In this document: positions 1 to 8,473 of the stretch, one piece after another
Layout of the letters: each line of letters starts with the position of its first letter
How positions within the stretch are numbered: position 1 is the stretch's first letter
Assembly (NCBI GenBank): GCA_001701105.1
Contig: DAAI01000058.1
Span: forward strand, 36,738 to 86,330
Length of the DNA stretch: 49,593 nucleotides
From: Bacteroidales bacterium GP1
Lineage (GTDB): Bacteria > Bacteroidota > Bacteroidia > Bacteroidales > Muribaculaceae
Direction of reading: 5' to 3'
Translations under genes and position numbers: made by a program
Notes under the pieces: generated by a model
What the model was told of the DNA's origin: nothing
The model's database searches: none
Seen by the model: the letters and a program-made list of their open reading frames with translations, nothing else

Positions 1-2019
1 GGCTGTCTTCCGATCGAACACGCCATTTTCCTTGAATGCTGCAAAGGCATCTGCATCCAGAGCTTCAGCCCATTTATAGCCATAATAACCGGCTGCATAT
101 CCTCCGGAGAAAATGTGGCTGAAAGCGGGAGAAATCCAAGAAAGATCGGTTGCGGGGAAGATGCGCACAGGATCAATAGCCGACTCTTCAAAGGCCTTGA
201 TGTCGGCAGATGCGCGGATGGGTTCTTCGATGCTATGGTAAGCCATGTCGAGGTATCCGAAGCCAAGTTGACGCATTGTGGCATAGGCTGCGCCGAACTG
301 GGAAGCTGTAATGAGTTTATCTATCAGCTCCTGTGGCATTTTCTTGCCAGTCTTGTAATGCTTTGCGAATCCGTCGAGGAATTCTTTGCGTGTAAGATAA
401 TTCTCGTTAAATTGCGAGAAGAGTTCTACAAAGTCGTGATCGACATTTGTCCCGGCGAGAGTCTCATATTTGGCCTGCGTTGCGAGCCCATGGAGAGCGT
501 GGCCGAACTCATGCAGGAAAGTTTCCACTTCATCCGTATTGAGCAACACGGGCTCATTGCCGACCGGCTTTGAGAAATTGCATACGATAGAAATCAGTGG
601 TAACGTACGGTTGCCGTTGTCATCTTTGCTTTCGCTTCGGAATTCAGTCATCCATGCGCCGGGGCGTTTGCTTTCACGATAGAAGAAGTCTGCATATAGG
701 ATGCCCATCAATTTGCCCTGTCGGTCATAGACATCATAAACCTTTACATCAGGATGATATTTGTCAATGGCTTTATTCTCCTTGAATTTGAAGCCATAGA
801 GTTTGGTTGCCAACCCGAATACGCCATCGATAGTATTGTTAAGCTCGAAATAGGGTTTCATGTCCTCTTCATTGAAGGAGTATCGGGCATTTTTGAGCTG
901 ATCGTACCAGTAGGCATAATCCCAGGGCTGAAGGATGAAATCAGGACCTTCCGACATTCGGGCATAATCCTGAATCTCCGCGATCTCAGCTTTCATAGCT
1001 TCCGTATAATTTGCATTTAGATCAGCAAGGAAATTCATTACGGTTTCAGGATTCTTGGCCATTGTGTTCTGCAGCTGATACTCTGCGAAAGTCTTTTTGC
1101 CAAGAAGATTGGCTATTTCAAGCCGGATGTTGGCTATATCTTTAAGGATCGCGGTGTTGTCGTACTTGCCGGAGGTGTTTTTCGTTCCGCTAAGTTCATA
1201 GAGTTTCTTTCTGAGTTCCCGGTTCTTGGAGTACGTCATGAAAGGAGAATAAGCTGGACGGAATATAGACACCATGAAAAGAGATTCATCATCGGGCTTT
1301 CCTTCGGCCTGCAATGCTTCGGCAGCGGCTGCGCGATAAGCGGTTTTGATAGATTCCGGAATGCCTTCGAGCTGGTCGGCCGTTACCCAGATTCTGCGCG
1401 AAGGTTCTTTCATAGCGTTGGTGACATTCTGTGAGAATTTCACATTGAGGTCCGAAAGTTCTGACTGAAGTTTCCGGAATTTATCTCGGTCCTTACCTTT
1501 AAGGCTTGCTCCGGATGTAAGGAATGAATCGTATATCTTGTTGATGAGGCGTCGATCTTCCGGGGTTAGGGAAGTATCCTTTTCGGCCAAGTCATGCACT
1601 TGGCGGATGCGGTTCCATAGCCCCTCGTTAAGCATGATATTGGTGGAATGCTCAGAGAGTTTTGGCGTAACGCGGGAATATGCTTCCATTATTTCCGGAG
1701 TACTATTGGCTGATTCTAAGTTGGAAAGAGCTAAGATTGCCCTGCTTAGCACTTCTCCCGAGCGGTCGAATGCCACGATTGTGTTTTCAAAAGTCGGCAC
1801 GCTGCGTTGATTCACGATTGCATCAATCTCTTGATTTTGCAGGCGGATTCCTTCGAGCACTGCTTCTTCCATATCTTTGGCGGAGAGCTTGGAGAAAGGC
1901 ATGGTGCCGTAAAGTTCGGTGGTTCCGGTGATAAGCGGATTGCTTGCCGAAGCACCGGAGGATGTCAATACAGTCATAACGGACAATGCTGCCAATGAGG
2001 TGATGAATAATTTTTTCAT
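1..2019 (-). CDS. dcp: M3 family oligopeptidase / peptidyl-dipeptidase (Dcp-like), 3' end cut by window
   Basis: This is a zinc metallopeptidase of the M3 (thimet oligopeptidase) family, which cuts short peptides. The reading frame is open from the ATG at 2019 to the window edge (673 codons). The family is usually about 700 residues, so only a short C-terminal piece is missing. The zinc motif HEFGH lies near residues 503-507 (bases 499-513), and a downstream Glu near residue 532 in a DFVELFSQ segment fits the third zinc ligand. The N-terminus (MKKLFITSLAALSVM, then SSGASASN) looks like a signal peptide, so a periplasmic location is likely. It starts 34 bases after a small outer-membrane-type gene downstream of rpoD. 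A Dcp-type dipeptidyl carboxypeptidase is likely; a broader oligopeptidase role is possible. Confidence 0.9.
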   Translation of the reverse strand, partial: MKKLFITSLAALSVMTVLTSSGASASNPLITGTTELYGTMPFSKLSAKDMEEAVLEGIRLQNQEIDAIVNQRSVPTFENTIVAFDRSGEVLSRAILALSNLESANSTPEIMEAYSRVTPKLSEHSTNIMLNEGLWNRIRQVHDLAEKDTSLTPEDRRLINKIYDSFLTSGASLKGKDRDKFRKLQSELSDLNVKFSQNVTNAMKEPSRRIWVTADQLEGIPESIKTAYRAAAAEALQAEGKPDDESLFMVSIFRPAYSPFMTYSKNRELRKKLYELSGTKNTSGKYDNTAILKDIANIRLEIANLLGKKTFAEYQLQNTMAKNPETVMNFLADLNANYTEAMKAEIAEIQDYARMSEGPDFILQPWDYAYWYDQLKNARYSFNEEDMKPYFELNNTIDGVFGLATKLYGFKFKENKAIDKYHPDVKVYDVYDRQGKLMGILYADFFYRESKRPGAWMTEFRSESKDDNGNRTLPLISIVCNFSKPVGNEPVLLNTDEVETFLHEFGHALHGLATQAKYETLAGTNVDHDFVELFSQFNENYLTRKEFLDGFAKHYKTGKKMPQELIDKLITASQFGAAYATMRQLGFGYLDMAYHSIEEPIRASADIKAFEESAIDPVRIFPATDLSWISPAFSHIFSGGYAAGYYGYKWAEALDADAFAAFKENGVFDRKTA

Positions 2020-2053
2020 TGCTATATGAGGTTGTGTGGCTAAGAAGTTACTG

Positions 2054-2662
2054 TCAGAAATTGATGCCAATCTGCAGTTTGGCCACGAAAATATATTTGG
2101 TATTCAATTTTATCAGCGATTTATGATTCTCGTTGAAATATCTTGAGCCGGCTGAAAGGATAATATAGCAGTTTGCTTTGCGAGTTGAGGAGAGGTTCAC
2201 TCCGATACCGAGGGCATTCGAGAAATCGCCGAAAGTCGGGGCATCGGCTATAGTATTGAATGAATAGCCGAGTTCGAGGTTCATAAAAAGTAGCGAGGGC
2301 TTTTTGCGGAAAGATGTCCGCATCAAGGCATATACCGGGATGTAGTTGTTTCCACTTTCAATAGAGCGGTGGATTCCGCAGCCTATTCCGATAACTTTGA
2401 AATAATCGTTCTTATAACCGATATTTACATCAAGATTAAATGTGGAATGATTGTGGGCTGTAACATCTATCGAGCTACCGAATTCCACTCCCCATGTAAA
2501 ATGAGATGTCGAGAGGTTAACCGTCTTTTCCGGGAAAAGGCTGGTATAATCGGCAGAGGATAAGGAATCCGTACGGATTGTGATAATCTTTGCCTCCGAA
2601 GATAGGGATAATAAAAGCATACCTATGGCAAAAAGAAGGTATTTATAGATTCTTTCTGTCAT
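2054..2662 (-). CDS. Small outer-membrane beta-barrel-like protein, unknown function
   Basis: A 202-residue protein that I do not recognise by name. It begins with a clear signal peptide (hydrophobic run around residues 8-20, cleavage probably near SSEAK). After that it shows alternating polar and hydrophobic stretches with many aromatic and glycine residues (for example FNLDVNIGYKND, LELGYSFNT, KLQIGINF), as expected of a small outer-membrane barrel. The C-terminus ends in Phe, the usual signal for BAM-dependent insertion. It lies 42 bases after the rpoD stop and 34 bases before the M3 peptidase start, so it may be cotranscribed with both. The localisation is inferred from sequence pattern only. 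Confidence 0.6.
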   Translation of the reverse strand: MTERIYKYLLFAIGMLLLSLSSEAKIITIRTDSLSSADYTSLFPEKTVNLSTSHFTWGVEFGSSIDVTAHNHSTFNLDVNIGYKNDYFKVIGIGCGIHRSIESGNNYIPVYALMRTSFRKKPSLLFMNLELGYSFNTIADAPTFGDFSNALGIGVNLSSTRKANCYIILSAGSRYFNENHKSLIKLNTKYIFVAKLQIGINF

Positions 2663-2704
2663 AGGTAAAAATATTGATAAGAATTAATCCTGATATTCTG
2701 ATTA

Positions 2705-3565
2705 TTATTCCCCGAGATAGCTTTTAAGCAGGCGGCTTTTCTGACCTTTAAGCCTTCTGATCGCTTTTTCTTTAATCTGACGCACGCGCTCTCTTGTAAG
2801 ATCGAACTTAGCGCCGATTTCTTCAAGCGTCATCTCCTGGCATCCGATTCCGAAGAACATTTTCAGGATTTCACGCTCACGATCGTAGAGCTGTTTCAAA
2901 GCCCTGTCAACCTCTTTTGATAGAGATTCCTTATTAAGATCGGCATCCGCCATCGGGCTATCTTCGTTGGTAAGCACATCGAGCAATGAATTGTCTTCAC
3001 CTTCCACGAAGGGGGCATCCACGGATATAGGCCTTCCGGACACTTGAATTGTATCCGTAATCTTATCTACTGACATATCAAGACGTTCGGCCAGCTCTTC
3101 GGTAGATGGGCGACGCTCGTTCTCCTGCTCGAATCGGGCCATCTCTTTGGTGATTTTATTAAGGGAGCCCACCTGATTCAAGGGGAGTCGTACAATCCTG
3201 CTCTGCTCGGCAAGAGCCTGCAGAATCGACTGACGAATCCACCATACTGCGTAGGAGATAAATTTGAATCCACGGGTCTCATCAAATTTCTGAGCGGCGC
3301 GAATCAGGCCGAGATTTCCTTCATTGATAAGGTCGGGCAGACTAAGACCCTGATTCTGATATTGTTTAGCAACGGATACCACAAACCGGAGATTAGCTTT
3401 GATGAGCTTGTCGAGGGCTTTCTGATCACCCTTCTTTATGCGTTGCGCAAGTTCTACTTCCTCGCCAACAGTGACAAGCTCCTCTCGGCCGATTTCCTGA
3501 AGATATTTGTCGAGCGAGGCGCTTTCGCGGTTAGTTATTGATTTGGTTATCTTGAGTTGTCTCAT
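2705..3565 (-). CDS. rpoD: Primary sigma factor RpoD (Bacteroidetes type)
   Basis: The 286-residue protein carries sigma-70 regions 1.2 to 4 and lacks region 1.1, as is normal for the primary sigma factor of Bacteroides (SigABfr type). Visible landmarks are the region 1.2 start (SLDKYLQEIG), region 2 with NLRFVVSVAKQYQNQG, LINEGNLGLI and the -10 recognition segment around FKFISYAVWWIRQSI, and a region 4 helix-turn-helix (MTLEEIGAKFDLTRERVRQI). This factor reads the TTTG / TAnnTTTG promoters noted elsewhere in the window. The gene has its own 233-base upstream region containing an 11-base inverted repeat. The start at 3565 matches the usual family N-terminus (MRQLKITKSI). Confidence 0.97.
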   Translation of the reverse strand: MRQLKITKSITNRESASLDKYLQEIGREELVTVGEEVELAQRIKKGDQKALDKLIKANLRFVVSVAKQYQNQGLSLPDLINEGNLGLIRAAQKFDETRGFKFISYAVWWIRQSILQALAEQSRIVRLPLNQVGSLNKITKEMARFEQENERRPSTEELAERLDMSVDKITDTIQVSGRPISVDAPFVEGEDNSLLDVLTNEDSPMADADLNKESLSKEVDRALKQLYDREREILKMFFGIGCQEMTLEEIGAKFDLTRERVRQIKEKAIRRLKGQKSRLLKSYLGE

Positions 3566-3622
3566 AGCTGCTGTAATTCTTTCTGCTATTGGAGCCTGAG
3601 TTTGCCAACATCTGCAAATTCA

Positions 3623-3690
3623 TTTTATCCAATGCGAAGACTATTCTTAATTATAACTCAAAATAATATGATTTATTCTATTGGATAAAA
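3623..3690. repeat. 11-base inverted repeat upstream of rpoD
   Basis: TTTTATCCAAT at 3623-3633 is matched exactly, as its reverse complement, by ATTGGATAAAA at 3680-3690, with 46 bases between. It lies 58-125 bases upstream of the rpoD start, in an AT-rich stretch where the promoter is expected. A paired protein site is possible. I found no perfect TTTG / TAnnTTTG pair here; TGAATTTG and TTATTTTG on the minus strand come closest. Confidence 0.5.
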
Positions 3691-3798
3691 AAATTTTTTT
3701 AAGTCGACTGCAAGAGAAAATCCCTGTAATAGTAGTCCGTTGATTATCTTCGATAATGATTCCCATTATAAAGAATTAGATGAAATGTGAGTGATGGT

Positions 3799-4818
3799 TC
3801 AAGTCATAATCTTGAACACAAGCTCCTGAAGCAAATCTCCCTCCTTCTGAAACGACCTTACCCCTTTTGACTTTGTGTCAAAATCGCGTAGATGGTGGAT
3901 CGCGTTGATGGCTTTTACAGGAGGATAACTGCGCATGCCATCTTTAATCTCCCGAAGGGCATATGAGTTCTTTAATTCAAGGGCCTGCATTATGGCCATA
4001 TCTGTCTTTTCAGGTAAAAAATGGGCTATTACAAGACGCGAAAAGAAATTGAACAAGATGGCCGTCGTGACTACTGTAGGATTATCTTTAGGATTTTTGC
4101 TGAAGTATCGCACGATGGCGATGCTTTTGGCATAATCCCGTGAGCACAACGCTTTAGTAAATTCAAAATTATTATAATCCTTGGAGATTCCGATGTTACG
4201 CTCCACATCTTCGGGAGTGATCCGGTTGCCTGAGCCCCCTTTTATCTGGATGAGTTTGTTGACTTCTCCGAACAGTTTGCTTAATGGCGTGCCTATATAA
4301 TCGCAAAGCATACTGACAGCTTTCTCATCAATGCCGACTTTTCTGGCTTGGCAATAATCCTTAAGCACCATTGGAACTTCATAGTCGCGGGGGGTATTGC
4401 TTTTGAATATCACAGCACCCCCTTTCTCCGCTTTCTTTATTAGATCGGCGCTGAGTTTATCTCCTTTGAAAGCTATTACCAGCACAGTGGTGGGATTTGG
4501 CTTCAATAGATATGAAGTGATCTTATCAAGCTGGGTTTTGGCATGTTGCATTGTTTGTGCTTCTCGCAACACCACTAACTTCCGGTCGGCCATGACCGGA
4601 AACTGCTGAGCGCAACCTATCACCGTCTCTATTTCTGTCTCAATTCCATAATAAGTGTTCTGATTGAAATCTCGATCTTGAGGCATGATAACGGACTGTT
4701 CCAATAGAGATGTGATTTCATCGATATAATATGATTCTTCGCCCATGAGAATATATACGGGGGCGATGTTGTTCTTTCTTATAGAACTGATAATTTCTCT
4801 GAATCCGGTTGAGGCCAT
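3799..4818 (-). CDS. holA: DNA polymerase III delta subunit (clamp loader)
   Basis: HolA is the delta subunit of the clamp loader and opens the beta sliding clamp. The N-terminus MASTGFREIISSIRKNN followed by APVYILMGEESYYID is the usual opening of Bacteroidales HolA, and the rest fits the family in length (339 residues) and in its AAA+-like core, including LVVLREAQTM and YIGTPLSKLFGEVNKL. I chose the ATG at 4818. The frame is open further upstream to 4923, but that extension overlaps the preceding CPBP gene (ending at 4836) and its residues are low-complexity and unlike the family. The gene is the third in an alaS-CPBP-holA run with almost no spacing. Confidence 0.9.
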   Translation of the reverse strand: MASTGFREIISSIRKNNIAPVYILMGEESYYIDEITSLLEQSVIMPQDRDFNQNTYYGIETEIETVIGCAQQFPVMADRKLVVLREAQTMQHAKTQLDKITSYLLKPNPTTVLVIAFKGDKLSADLIKKAEKGGAVIFKSNTPRDYEVPMVLKDYCQARKVGIDEKAVSMLCDYIGTPLSKLFGEVNKLIQIKGGSGNRITPEDVERNIGISKDYNNFEFTKALCSRDYAKSIAIVRYFSKNPKDNPTVVTTAILFNFFSRLVIAHFLPEKTDMAIMQALELKNSYALREIKDGMRSYPPVKAINAIHHLRDFDTKSKGVRSFQKEGDLLQELVFKIMT

Positions 4819-4835
4819 AGAATGATGAGGCAGGA

Positions 4836-5729
4836 TTAATTTTTTCTTGAGGGGGTAAACATATATCTCCTGAATCTCCATAAGAATATGACAACAGCAA
4901 TGACGCTTGCTATCGCCATCCACGGAAAGGAGTGGCGGGCAACTCCTATCTCATCAGGATTGACGTTGGGGAAATAGCGCGATGTGACCCACGATCCGAT
5001 CACCACTACTGAATTATTCAGGACATGAGCGAAAGCCGCTGTCCCTAACGACCGCGTCCAATATAATAAATATCCGAACCATGCTCCAAGCAATAGGCGA
5101 GGTACAAAGCCAAAAAATTGAAAATGAATTGCGCTAAAGATGCAGGCACATATCCAGATGGAATATACGGCCTTGAGTCCCGATGCTTCCATCATCCTTT
5201 GCAGGCCTCCCCGGAAAAAGGCTTCCTCACAGCATCCGGTGATTATTCCTATTACGGCGATATTCACAATCAAACTCCACCATGAATCCTCCGACAATAA
5301 AATGATTCCCATCTCATTTCCGGACTCCTCCCATGCCCGCAAAGTATCTTCCAAAGAGTGAAGTGACTCGGGAAAAGATATGATAGAATTCCAGTATATA
5401 ATCTGGTTCAATGCCGGATAGGCAAGTATATAAGTGATAAGCACTCCGGTCAGTGCTCTGAGAGAGGGGGGAGAATCAATTCTCATATCGGAGGCAGCAT
5501 TATCCGAAGTAAGCCTCCACGCTAACCATGCAGGAAATGCAAATACCAGTAATCCCTGAAGAGTAGAGGATATAAGGATTACGGCGTATTGCGACTCGAT
5601 GGCGCCCTTTATTACGCTTATGGCAAGAGCTACGATGATAAACATTACGAAGAATGATATCAAAAGCACCCACCACCGCGATGAAGCGGGGAAGGGTGCC
5701 TTAGGATCTATTCTTGCCTCATTCAGCAT
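4836..5729 (-). CDS. CPBP family intramembrane metalloprotease
   Basis: A 297-residue polytopic membrane protein of the CPBP (CAAX protease and bacteriocin-processing, Rce1-like) family. The signature motifs are visible: the paired glutamates and Arg in CCEEAFFRGGLQR, then FSAIHFQFFGFVPRLLLG with a His, and HVLNNS with the last His/Asn. About eight hydrophobic segments surround them. These proteins cleave within the membrane, but substrates of the bacterial members are mostly unknown. Its start lies one base beyond the alaS stop, so translation is likely coupled. Nothing in the context indicates a bacteriocin or immunity role. Confidence 0.88.
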   Translation of the reverse strand: MLNEARIDPKAPFPASSRWWVLLISFFVMFIIVALAISVIKGAIESQYAVILISSTLQGLLVFAFPAWLAWRLTSDNAASDMRIDSPPSLRALTGVLITYILAYPALNQIIYWNSIISFPESLHSLEDTLRAWEESGNEMGIILLSEDSWWSLIVNIAVIGIITGCCEEAFFRGGLQRMMEASGLKAVYSIWICACIFSAIHFQFFGFVPRLLLGAWFGYLLYWTRSLGTAAFAHVLNNSVVVIGSWVTSRYFPNVNPDEIGVARHSFPWMAIASVIAVVIFLWRFRRYMFTPSRKN

Positions 5730-5730
5730 A

Positions 5731-8349
5731 TCAGTTCAGTTGGAGGAGTTCCATGATTTTTTCGGAGGCTTCCATTAAACCATCCAAATTCTTTCCACCT
5801 GCCTGCGCGAAGAAGGGTTGACCGCCGCCTCCACCCTTGATGGCCTTAGCCGCTTCTCGGATAATCTGCGAGGCATTAAATCCTTGCTTCACCATATCGT
5901 CGGTCAAAGATAATGTGAGCAATGGTTTCCCATCATTTATTGTTGCTCCGATAAATACGGCGGGACCTTCTATCGTCTTTCGGAATGTGAATGCCACATT
6001 CTTTACCACATCCGGGACGCGAGGGCCGAAAAGGACTCCTAATTTTACGCCATGGATTTCCTTTATATTGTCGATCACTTCATTTGTGACCATCGTGGTG
6101 CGCTCCTCCATGAATTTTTCCACTTCAGCTTTCAATCCCGCATTGTCGTCAATAGCTTTGCGAAGCGCCTGAACCAAGTCTCCGGATCCAAGAAGATCGC
6201 GCATATCTCTCATCACATCTTGGATTGAATCGAAAGTTTTCTCAAGAGTTTCACCGGAAACGGCCTCGATACGACGGATTCCCGCGGCTATCGAACTTTC
6301 GGAAATTATTCTTATCATACCGATATTTCCCGTATTTTCCACATGCGTCCCGCCGCAGAGCTCTACGGAATTTCCGAATCGGATCACCCGGACCTTGTCG
6401 CCATATTTTTCACCGAACAATGCCATTGCCCCCATTTCGCGTGCCTCATCGATAGGCATATCTCGGCGTTCATCAAGCGGAGTGGCCTCTCGTATCCTTT
6501 TATTTACGAGATGCTCTACTTTCCGAATTTCCTCGGGAGTCACTTTCTGGAAATGGGAGAAGTCGAAGCGAAGTCCATCGGGAGTGACAAGGGATCCTTT
6601 TTGTTCCACATGATTTCCTAACACCTCGCGTAGAGCTTCATGGATAAGATGAGTGGCCGAATGATTGGCGGATATCGCTTTCCGGGCCTTCTTATCCACT
6701 TTAGCGATGAATTCTGCAGTAGGATCGTCGGGAAGTTCTTTGGTAAGATGGATAGCGGTATTATTTTCTCGCTTAGTGTCGTAGATTTCGATGAATTTAC
6801 CGTCGGGGGCGATGAGCCATCCTTTGTCGCCGACCTGACCACCCATTTCTGAATAGAAGGGAGTCTCGGCAAGCATTATCTGATAGAATTCTTTATTTTT
6901 TTGCTTTACTTTGCGATAACGCAGAATCCGGGTAGTGGTTTCGAGATTATCATATCCGGTGAAAACCTCATTACCTTCGTTGATTATGACCCAGTCGGAA
7001 TTTTCAACTGCGGCAGCGTTGCGTGCACGCTCTTTCTGCTTTTTCATCTCGGCATTGAATCCGGCTATATCCACATCCATGCCATGTTCACGCAGGATCA
7101 GTTCCGTAAGATCGAGAGGGAAGCCATAGGTGTCATAAAGAGTAAAGGCATCGGATCCGGAGATGGTTGTGATTCCATCTTTCTTGGCTTTTCCAATAAT
7201 TGTATCGAGCAGACGGATTCCATTATCGAGCGTTCTGAGGAATGATTCTTCTTCTTCCTTAACTACTCGCATGATAAGGTCGGACTGAGCGGCGAGTTCG
7301 GGATATGCGTCGCCCATCTGGTCGATGAGGGTGTCGATAAGCAGATAGAGAGTAGGCTCTTTGCGATCGAGGAACGTATAGATGTATCTCACGGCACGGC
7401 GAAGAATCCTGCGGATCACATATCCGGCCTTAGCATTAGAGGGCAATTGTGAGTCGGCGATGGAAAAAGCTATTGTTCGCACATGATCGGCTGCCACTCG
7501 CATGGCTACATCTACCTTTTCCTCTTTTCCATATTCCTTACCTGAAAGTTCAGCAATCTTTGCTATAAGCGGAGTAAAGATGTCGGTATCATAGTTTGAT
7601 TTCTTACCTTGCAGTGCCATGCATAGACGCTCGAATCCCATACCGGTATCGATCACTTTCTCCGGCAGAGGTTCGAGATGGCCATCGGCAAGACGATTGT
7701 ACTGCATGAAGACGAGATTCCAGATCTCAATCACCTGCGGATTATCTTTGTTAACGAGCGAAGCGCCATCTAGAGCGATACGCTCTTCATCGGGTCGCAA
7801 GTCGATGTGAATCTCAGAGCACGGACCGCACGGACCGGTCTCTCCCATTTCCCAGAAGTTATCCTTACGGTTTCCATTTATTATATGGGATTCTGGAAGA
7901 TGTTTTTTCCAATATTCTGCAGCCTCATCATCGCGGCTCAATCCTTCGGGAGCATAGCCTTCAAAGACTGTGGCATAAAGACGGTCGGGGTTGAGTCCAA
8001 GAGTACCGACAAGATATTCCCATGCCCAGTCGATCGCCTCTTTCTTAAAGTAGTCGCCGAAGCTCCAGTTGCCCAGCATCTCGAACATGGTATGGTGATA
8101 TGTGTCATGACCTACTTCTTCCAAATCGTTGTGCTTTCCGGATACCCTAAGGCATTTCTGGCTATCGGCCACTCTCCGGGCCTCAGGCTTTCGGTTGCCA
8201 AGAATCACGTCTTTAAACTGATTCATGCCGGCATTTGTGAACATTAGGGTGGGGTCATCTTTGAGGACCATCGGAGCTGAAGGCACTATCTTATGTCCAT
8301 TTTTTTCGAAGAATCGTTTGAACGATTCGCGTACTTCTTTGGCTGTCAT
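5731..8349 (-). CDS. alaS: Alanyl-tRNA synthetase
   Basis: The 872-residue protein is a full-length class II synthetase that charges tRNA-Ala. It has the catalytic N-terminal domain (PTLMFTNAGMNQFKD, WNLVFMQYNR, GMGFERL), the editing domain with HSATHL and the zinc-ligand segment CGGTHVENTGNI, and the C-terminal domain with a glycine-rich end (KGGGGGQPFFAQAGG). Length and motif order match the family. It heads a minus-strand run with a CPBP protease and holA. Its promoter (8409-8439) interlocks with that of the divergent M23 gene. Confidence 0.98.
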   Translation of the reverse strand: MTAKEVRESFKRFFEKNGHKIVPSAPMVLKDDPTLMFTNAGMNQFKDVILGNRKPEARRVADSQKCLRVSGKHNDLEEVGHDTYHHTMFEMLGNWSFGDYFKKEAIDWAWEYLVGTLGLNPDRLYATVFEGYAPEGLSRDDEAAEYWKKHLPESHIINGNRKDNFWEMGETGPCGPCSEIHIDLRPDEERIALDGASLVNKDNPQVIEIWNLVFMQYNRLADGHLEPLPEKVIDTGMGFERLCMALQGKKSNYDTDIFTPLIAKIAELSGKEYGKEEKVDVAMRVAADHVRTIAFSIADSQLPSNAKAGYVIRRILRRAVRYIYTFLDRKEPTLYLLIDTLIDQMGDAYPELAAQSDLIMRVVKEEEESFLRTLDNGIRLLDTIIGKAKKDGITTISGSDAFTLYDTYGFPLDLTELILREHGMDVDIAGFNAEMKKQKERARNAAAVENSDWVIINEGNEVFTGYDNLETTTRILRYRKVKQKNKEFYQIMLAETPFYSEMGGQVGDKGWLIAPDGKFIEIYDTKRENNTAIHLTKELPDDPTAEFIAKVDKKARKAISANHSATHLIHEALREVLGNHVEQKGSLVTPDGLRFDFSHFQKVTPEEIRKVEHLVNKRIREATPLDERRDMPIDEAREMGAMALFGEKYGDKVRVIRFGNSVELCGGTHVENTGNIGMIRIISESSIAAGIRRIEAVSGETLEKTFDSIQDVMRDMRDLLGSGDLVQALRKAIDDNAGLKAEVEKFMEERTTMVTNEVIDNIKEIHGVKLGVLFGPRVPDVVKNVAFTFRKTIEGPAVFIGATINDGKPLLTLSLTDDMVKQGFNASQIIREAAKAIKGGGGGQPFFAQAGGKNLDGLMEASEKIMELLQLN

Positions 8350-8405
8350 ATGCAGAAATTCATGAACGGACTCGCGGGATGATTTTCACGGCCCGGTAAT
8401 TTGAA

Positions 8406-8436
8406 TTGCAAAATTAATCATTAATTACTATTTTTG
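8406..8436 (+). promoter_or_regulatory. Promoter of the M23 peptidase gene, interlocked with the alaS promoter
   Basis: TTG at 8406-8408 is followed after 20 bases by TATTTTTG at 8429-8436, matching the Bacteroides -33/-7 pattern. The predicted start of transcription near 8440 lies at or past the TTG codon at 8441, which argues for the ATG at 8474 as the translation start. The two polymerase sites cover the same 34 bases on opposite strands. Confidence 0.65.
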
Positions 8437-8439
8437 CAA
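8409..8439 (-). promoter_or_regulatory. Promoter of alaS (Bacteroides -33/-7 type)
   Basis: On the minus strand, TTG (plus-strand 8437-8439) is followed after 20 bases by TAATTTTG (plus-strand 8409-8416), a match to the TAnnTTTG -7 element with correct spacing. Transcription would start near 8404, leaving a leader of about 55 bases before the alaS ATG at 8349. Confidence 0.7.
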
Positions 8440-8473
8440 GTTGTATGAGTCTGCCGACTCAGCATTGACAGCA

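Noticed and set aside
3743..3757. Small hairpin ATTATC, TTC, GATAAT downstream of holA
   Set aside because: The stem is short and AT-rich with no T-run on the minus strand, so it does not support a terminator call.
7807..8247. 146-codon plus-strand open frame opposite alaS
   Set aside because: Antisense to the conserved catalytic domain of alaS, with no recognisable domain.
8441..8473. TTG start for the M23 peptidase
   Set aside because: The predicted transcript begins at about the same base, and the ATG at 8474 gives an N-terminus like that of related proteins.
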